Shown piece by piece: positions 60,146-64,000 of a stretch of 64,000 nucleotides of DNA. Every line of letters begins with the position of its first letter. The stretch's first letter is position 1. The notes beneath the pieces are model-generated. The model did no database searches. It was not told where the DNA came from and saw only the letters and a list, made by a program, of their open reading frames with translations. The stretch comes from RUG11462 sp045539315 (GTDB lineage Bacteria > Bacillota > Clostridia > Oscillospirales > Acutalibacteraceae): positions 1 to 64,000 of the forward strand of contig JAZQFC010000030.1 in NCBI GenBank assembly GCA_045539315.1, written 5' to 3'. The translations under genes and the position numbers were made by a program.

Positions 60146-60952
60146 TTATAAATACATTTGTTGTTCTTCCTTAAAGTGTTGCTTGACCAATAGGGTTGCC
60201 ATCAAGTTGGCAACAAACAGCGCCGCCTGATTTATAACCGATTCGATTCCTCCCGAAATACCAAGCACGAACGAAAGTCCCGAAAAAACGGTAAACGCGA
60301 TCAACCAGTTGCGCACCGCCGTCGGCTCACAAAAATCGAGGGTGTTGTTATCCACACTCTGGTACACCGACTTGGCGAAGCGGTGGAATCTGCGCATTCC
60401 GAAATAGTTGACGGCAAAAATACCCGCCGCAACCAAAAGGAAAATCGCCAGGAAGAAAACGCCCAACACGCGTATACCAAGGCCCAACAATTCCGTCGGG
60501 AAAACCGCAACCTCGTTAAACGCGGACGAAAAACTATCCACAAACTCGGCCGCATCGCCAAACAGAATCATCAAAACGCCACTGAGCGCGCCGCACACGG
60601 CAATAATGCCGCACGCCACGTTGGTAATCACGTAGTTGGCGTAAACCGTACCGCTCACGCAACGCAGATGTTCGGCGTGGACCACGCCTTTTTGACCCTG
60701 GGCAAAGCTGAGCCACAAAAAGATTGCCGCGAGAATATGGATGAGCGGCAGACTGCCGAACGAGAGCGTTAACAAGCAGTAAATGCTCAACGAAATGAGA
60801 AGCACCAAAAACTTTTTATCGCGCAACACCGCTAAAATCTTATCGGCGGCGGGATTTAAGGATACCGGTTCTTTTTCTTCGAGCGCAGCACCGCAGGCGG
60901 TACAAAACGCGGCGCCCTCCGGCAGTTCGGTTCCACAATTTTTACAGAACAT
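60146..60952 (-). CDS. Zinc-ribbon multi-pass membrane protein
   Basis: The 268-aa product begins with a zinc ribbon (MFCKNCGTELPEGAAFCTACG, cysteines at residues 3, 6, 17 and 20) followed by about six membrane segments (starting near residues 47, 70, 105, 148, 215 and 232). Proteins of this type are common in Clostridia and lack a defined role. It is transcribed alone from a good promoter that overlaps the end of pnuC. Confidence 0.72.
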   Translation of the reverse strand: MFCKNCGTELPEGAAFCTACGAALEEKEPVSLNPAADKILAVLRDKKFLVLLISLSIYCLLTLSFGSLPLIHILAAIFLWLSFAQGQKGVVHAEHLRCVSGTVYANYVITNVACGIIAVCGALSGVLMILFGDAAEFVDSFSSAFNEVAVFPTELLGLGIRVLGVFFLAIFLLVAAGIFAVNYFGMRRFHRFAKSVYQSVDNNTLDFCEPTAVRNWLIAFTVFSGLSFVLGISGGIESVINQAALFVANLMATLLVKQHFKEEQQMYL

Positions 60953-60975
60953 AAAAAAATCCCCCTTTTTCTTTT

Positions 60976-61004
60976 ATTATATAAGATTGTTTTTCTTGTT
61001 TCAA
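60976..61004 (-). promoter_or_regulatory. Promoter of the zinc-ribbon membrane protein gene
   Basis: On the minus strand, -35 TTGAAA (61004-60999), 17-bp spacer, -10 TATAAT (60981-60976). Confidence 0.6.
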
Positions 61005-61708
61005 GCGTTTTGCGCCGAAATTTCGGCCGTTTGGCGGCGAAGCCGTTGTTGCCACCGCAAGAAACTATACAAATCGTTGACGAGAAACGCGAGAAAACAA
61101 ATGACCATTGAAAGATATTTCAGGTCGCCAAAACTTGCCGATACCCAAAGCCCGATCAAGACGATATCGTTGACGGCATACGCCAGGGCAAAGAAGGGGC
61201 TTCGGCGGAAGGTGAGGTAGACCGCAAAAAACGAGGTGGCCACCGAAAAGGTGCTCAAAAGCAAATTCGCCGTCTTGAAATAGGCTAAAATAAAGTAGAA
61301 GGCTACCGTGACGGCCGCCGTTAACAAAAAGGCAAACGGATATTCCTTTTTGGAAAGGCGGTTGATGGTCACTTCGGCGCGGTTGCCGCGAAACGGATTT
61401 TTGAGCCACGAGATCAGGGAAGAAACGGCCATCGGCATGGTCATTCCAAGGTAGGTGATCATTTCGCCGTAGTAGGCCACGTGGTAAGAGATCCACCCGT
61501 AAAAAAGACTGAACCCCACCATTAAAAGTTGCCCGAACGGGTTGCCTTTGGAAATGAAGATGAGCGAGGTAATTCCCCAACACGAAGCCAACATATTCCA
61601 ATAATTCTCACGGTTGAAAATAAGATACGAGCCGACAATCAGGACGATTGAGGACGACCACAACAAAAGGTCCATCTTTGAAAAATAAAACGGTTTTTTG
61701 GTTTGCAT
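61001..61708 (-). CDS. pnuC: PnuC-like nicotinamide riboside/mononucleotide transporter
   Basis: The 235-aa membrane protein has about seven hydrophobic segments and the family features: a SLFYGWISYHVAYYGEM region near residue 67 and a C-terminal NDIVLIGLWV...FLVNDLYSFLRWQ. PnuC carriers take up nicotinamide riboside by facilitated diffusion, feeding NAD salvage; related members carry thiamine or riboflavin, so specificity is not certain. Its leader is long and structured (61709-61816), suggesting riboswitch or attenuator control. It is divergent from the bile salt hydrolase gene. Confidence 0.82.
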   Translation of the reverse strand: MQTKKPFYFSKMDLLLWSSSIVLIVGSYLIFNRENYWNMLASCWGITSLIFISKGNPFGQLLMVGFSLFYGWISYHVAYYGEMITYLGMTMPMAVSSLISWLKNPFRGNRAEVTINRLSKKEYPFAFLLTAAVTVAFYFILAYFKTANLLLSTFSVATSFFAVYLTFRRSPFFALAYAVNDIVLIGLWVSASFGDLKYLSMVICFLAFLVNDLYSFLRWQQRLRRQTAEISAQNA

Positions 61709-61816
61709 AAATTTCTCCTAAAAAAAGAAGCCCCCGTGTTGCGTGTCTTCTAAGACCTAACGACGCGCAAACGAGTGCTTTGTTTTCACTCACTACCCGG
61801 TGGCAGTTCTTATTAC
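61709..61816 (-). promoter_or_regulatory. Structured leader of pnuC
   Basis: Read on the minus strand, the roughly 107-nt leader contains gagtg/cactc, then a 9-bp stem ttgcgcgtc/gacacgcaa with one mismatch, then agaag...cttct with a seven-T run next to the ribosome site. The second and third pairings share bases and cannot form together, which is the behaviour of an attenuator. I cannot match it to a known riboswitch class from memory. Confidence 0.4.
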
Positions 61817-61822
61817 CCCGTT

Positions 61823-61851
61823 ATTATAGCAAACCGACCGCGAAAATGCAA
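61823..61851 (-). promoter_or_regulatory. Promoter of pnuC
   Basis: On the minus strand, -35 TTGCAT (61851-61846), 17-bp spacer, -10 TATAAT (61828-61823). Confidence 0.6.
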
Positions 61852-61900
61852 TAGTATTTTTCACGCGCCGCGGCATACTAATCGCGAAAGGATGACGTTT

Positions 61901-62872
61901 ATGTGTACCGCGATTACGGTGAATGCCGACGATTTTTATTTCGGGCGGACGCTCGATTATCACCGCTCGTTTGGCGAGTGCGTTGTGATTACCCCGCGCA
62001 ATTTTCCGCTCCCGTTTCGAAAAAACAACACGCTTTCGCGCCACTTTGCCCTTTTGGGCATGGCCACCGTTCGGGACGGTCTTCCCCTTTATTACGAGGC
62101 GGCCAACGAACACGGTCTTTGCGCGGCAGGGCTTTTGTTTCCCAAGAACGCCCACTATTTTGAGGAACGGCCCGACCGCTTGAACCTCGCACCGTTTGAA
62201 ATCATTCCCTTTGTGTTGGCGCAGTGTAAAAATTTAAGGGAAGCGCGGCAAATTCTCGAACAAACGAATATTTGCGCCCTCGATTTTTCGCCCGATTTGC
62301 CTTCTACGCCGCTACATTGGCTCTTTGCCGACCGCTCGGGGGCGCTGACGGTCGAAAGCGTGGCTTCGGGTCTTAAAATTTACGAAAACCCCGTCGGGGT
62401 GCTCACGAACAATCCGCCGTTTTCCTATCACCTTTTGCATTTGTGTGACTATTTGAATTTGAGCCCCTATGAACCGAATGCGACGTTTTCGAACGCCGAA
62501 CTTTCCCTTTACGGCAGCGGTCTTGGCGCCAAGGGACTGCCGGGCGACGGTTCCTCGACCTCGCGTTTTGTGCGCGCCGCTTTTTTTAAGGAACACGCCA
62601 CCGTTTTTTCCGAAGAGAGCGACAACGTCGGACAATTTTTTCACCTGCTCGACAGCGTTTACCAGATTGACGGGTGCAACCGCATTTCGCCCGACACCGC
62701 GCAAAAAACCCTGTACGCGAGTTGCCTCAATGCCACGCGCGGCGTTTATTACTACACGACCTACCAAAACCGCACGGTTTCGGCCGTTTATCTGCGCCGC
62801 GAAAACCTTGAGCGCAAGAGTCTTTGTTGTTTTGAACTTTTGTCGGCGCCGGTATGTGTCGCCCAAAATTAA
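61901..62872 (+). CDS. Bile salt hydrolase / choloylglycine hydrolase family protein
   Basis: This Ntn hydrolase releases glycine or taurine from conjugated bile acids, or deacylates penicillin V or acyl-homoserine lactones. The 323-aa product starts MCTAI, so Cys2 becomes the N-terminal nucleophile after Met removal. Other active-site positions are present: Arg16 and Asp19 (GRTLDYH), Asn69 (AANEHGL), Asn170/171 (LTNNPPF) and the arginine in SRFVRAAF near residue 225. GLPGDGSSTSRFVRAAF is very close to the bile salt hydrolase form. ATG 61901 is required for Cys2; the frame extends upstream only artificially. No bile transporter is adjacent. Confidence 0.87.
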   Translation: MCTAITVNADDFYFGRTLDYHRSFGECVVITPRNFPLPFRKNNTLSRHFALLGMATVRDGLPLYYEAANEHGLCAAGLLFPKNAHYFEERPDRLNLAPFEIIPFVLAQCKNLREARQILEQTNICALDFSPDLPSTPLHWLFADRSGALTVESVASGLKIYENPVGVLTNNPPFSYHLLHLCDYLNLSPYEPNATFSNAELSLYGSGLGAKGLPGDGSSTSRFVRAAFFKEHATVFSEESDNVGQFFHLLDSVYQIDGCNRISPDTAQKTLYASCLNATRGVYYYTTYQNRTVSAVYLRRENLERKSLCCFELLSAPVCVAQN

Positions 62873-62892
62873 GGGTCTTTTTGAAAAACATT

Positions 62893-62921
62893 TTGACAAG
62901 CACCGCGCGGCGTTGTATAGT
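62893..62921 (+). promoter_or_regulatory. Promoter of the DUF4097 gene
   Basis: -35 TTGACA (62893-62898), 17-bp spacer, -10 TATAGT (62916-62921). Confidence 0.65.
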
Positions 62922-62945
62922 ATTCTATGAAAGGGGATTTTTCGG

Positions 62946-63734
62946 ATGAATAAAACTGTAAAAACCGTATTACTCGTTGCTGTTTGCCTGGTCTTGGTGG
63001 GGCTGATTGTTGTGATTGGCCTTTTGTTGGCCGACAAGTTGGGTCTTGTTCAAGTCGGGAAATACACCCTTCAGACCAACACGACCGATATTTCACAAGA
63101 ATTTCAAAATATTTCGATTGACGTCGACACCTCCAACGTGACGTTGGCACTCTCGGAAGACGAGCATTGCCGCGTAGAATGCCGCGAACCCGCGCGTTTG
63201 CGCCATCGCGTGGCGGTTCACAACAGAACACTCCAAATTTCTCTGGAGAGTGACGCCGACCTGCTGTCGCGCATCGGTCTTTCGAGCGAAACTTTATCGG
63301 TGACGGTCTATCTGCCGCGCGCCGAGTACCAAAACATTGAAATTGAAACCGATACGGGCACGATTACCGTGAACGACCTGGTGGCAAGCGGCAAAACCGA
63401 ACTTCATTCCGACACGGGTGAAATTGCCCTCGCGCACAACACCCTCGGCACGGTGGACGCCGAAAGCGACACCGCCGATATTCTGCTCAATTACACGACC
63501 TGCAGCGGTCTTTTTGAGGCCGAAAGCGATACGGGCAACGTCATTTTCGACCAGTCCGACGCCGCCGAAATTCGGGTAGAAACCGACACGGGGGACGTTT
63601 CGGGCACCCTTCTTTCCGACAAGGTCTTTTCGGCCAAGTCCCGAACGGGTATGGTGGTCGTTCCCGAAAGTTCGTCGGGCTCAAATTGTTCGGTTCAGAC
63701 CGATACGGGCAATATTCAACTTCGCATTCGATAA
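62946..63734 (+). CDS. DUF4097 family membrane-anchored beta-repeat protein
   Basis: The 262-aa product has one N-terminal membrane helix (residues about 6-30) and a right-handed beta-repeat domain with regularly spaced degenerate units such as IEIETDTGTITVNDL, AESDTADILLNY and VETDTGDVSGTL (from about residue 136 to the end). This is the DUF4097/DUF4098 pattern. Some family members take part in envelope-stress signalling, but no partner is encoded beside it here. It ends at a clear terminator. Confidence 0.8.
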   Translation: MNKTVKTVLLVAVCLVLVGLIVVIGLLLADKLGLVQVGKYTLQTNTTDISQEFQNISIDVDTSNVTLALSEDEHCRVECREPARLRHRVAVHNRTLQISLESDADLLSRIGLSSETLSVTVYLPRAEYQNIEIETDTGTITVNDLVASGKTELHSDTGEIALAHNTLGTVDAESDTADILLNYTTCSGLFEAESDTGNVIFDQSDAAEIRVETDTGDVSGTLLSDKVFSAKSRTGMVVVPESSSGSNCSVQTDTGNIQLRIR

Positions 63735-63750
63735 GAAACTCTGAAATCCG

Positions 63751-63781
63751 AGAAGCAAGGCCGCGGCCCTGCTTCTTTTTT
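63751..63781 (+). terminator. Terminator after the DUF4097 gene
   Basis: agaagca(a)gg/cc(c)tgcttct stem with a GC-rich loop and six T residues after it. Confidence 0.78.
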
Positions 63782-63783
63782 CT

Positions 63784-63811
63784 TGTCAAAAAAACGTTTT
63801 TATGGTAAACT
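63784..63811 (+). promoter_or_regulatory. Possible promoter of the dipeptidase gene
   Basis: -35 TTGTCA (63784-63789), 16-bp spacer, -10 TAAACT (63806-63811), 30 bp before the ATG. Confidence 0.4.
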
Positions 63812-63840
63812 GTTTATACTGTAATTCCGGAGGAACGATA

Positions 63841-64000
63841 TGCAAAAAGTAAGCGAATTAAACCCCCAAAGGGTGTTTTATTATTTTGAAGAATTGACCC
63901 GAATTCCCCACGGGTCGGGCAATCAGAAAGGTATTGCCGATTACTGTATGGCCTTTGCCGCCAACCACGGGCTGAAAGCCGCGCGCGACGAGGCCGATAA
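63841..64000 (+). CDS. pepD: Aminoacyl-histidine dipeptidase (PepD-like), 5' part only
   Basis: The frame starts at ATG 63841 after ggaggaacg and is cut by the window end after 53 codons. The visible part contains the PepD N-terminal pattern LNPQRVFYYFEELTRIPHGS followed by GNQKGIADYCMAFA. This is the start of the M20-type cytosolic dipeptidase family, about 480 aa when complete. The zinc ligands lie beyond the window. Confidence 0.75.

Noticed and set aside
61709..61816. Known thiamine, FMN, preQ1 or THF riboswitch before pnuC
   Set aside because: None of the conserved cores I know for those classes could be found, so only an unassigned structured leader is reported.
42267..64000. Integrase, transposase or phage genes that would explain the composition change
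   Set aside because: I read all plausible coding frames in this part and found none; recognised genes are metabolic or surface proteins.

Overview
The window appears to join two different kinds of Clostridia-like DNA at about position 42,270-42,420. Positions 1 to about 42,270 are AT-rich (roughly one third G+C by eye), with A/T-ending codons and frequent GTG/TTG starts. Positions from about 42,400 to 64,000 are roughly half G+C or more, with C/G-ending codons (gcc, aac, ggc). Gene families on both sides fit anaerobic, gut-type Bacillota. The left side carries SpoVM and the Bacillus-like order PP2C / PASTA kinase / RsgA / thiamine pyrophosphokinase / SpoVM, so it comes from a spore-forming lineage or a descendant of one. 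Cohesin and dockerin domains suggest an Oscillospirales/Ruminococcus-like relative (inference). The right side has S-layer-homology proteins, a pyruvyl transferase, a bile-salt-hydrolase-like enzyme and a corrinoid methyltransferase operon. Either the contig is a metagenomic chimera, or a large foreign segment starts just after a tRNA-Arg gene. The sequence alone does not decide between these.

Left half, in order: a topoisomerase IV pair (109-4348); a folate/B12 methionine block of metF, a separate MetH activation protein and a metH without its activation domain (4481-8282); a convergent GH94-like phosphorylase (8318-10648); a radical SAM pair (10822-13303); a long housekeeping cluster from yicC to thiN, including rpoZ, priA, def, fmt, rsmB, rlmN, prpC, prkC and rsgA (13365-26302); a 52-aa membrane protein and 26-aa SpoVM; tRNA-Gln followed by an unusual element ending in a copy of the tRNA tail; a secreted SH3/C39 protein, cysK, maf and a DUF1846 protein. 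Then comes a surface and transport region (31457-41237): a wall-anchored-like repeat protein, a membrane-anchored cohesin, a B12 riboswitch controlling a DUF4430 lipoprotein and an ECF S-component, a SurA-like lipoprotein, a shikimate kinase, two secreted transglutaminase-like proteins with dockerins, and an SGNH esterase. tRNA-Arg (41281-41356) is followed by two near-identical tandem units, each ending in a copy of the tRNA 3' end, and then by a P-loop NTPase.

Right half: DUF4886 and YfhO proteins, uracil permease plus upp, and a four-gene corrinoid methyl-transfer operon (48211-52459: corrinoid protein, two UroD-fold methyltransferases of which only one keeps the zinc motif, and a Fe-S/ASKHA reactivator). 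A pyruvyl transferase lies directly upstream of one of two paralogous SLH proteins, which fits pyruvylated wall polymer being the SLH ligand. The rest is an epimerase plus GtrB-like glycosyltransferase pair, a zinc-ribbon membrane protein, PnuC with a structured leader, a bile salt hydrolase, a DUF4097 protein and the start of a PepD-like dipeptidase.

The observations most worth following are the tRNA-tail elements, the small cohesin/dockerin/transglutaminase set, the UroD-only corrinoid operon, and the composition junction.
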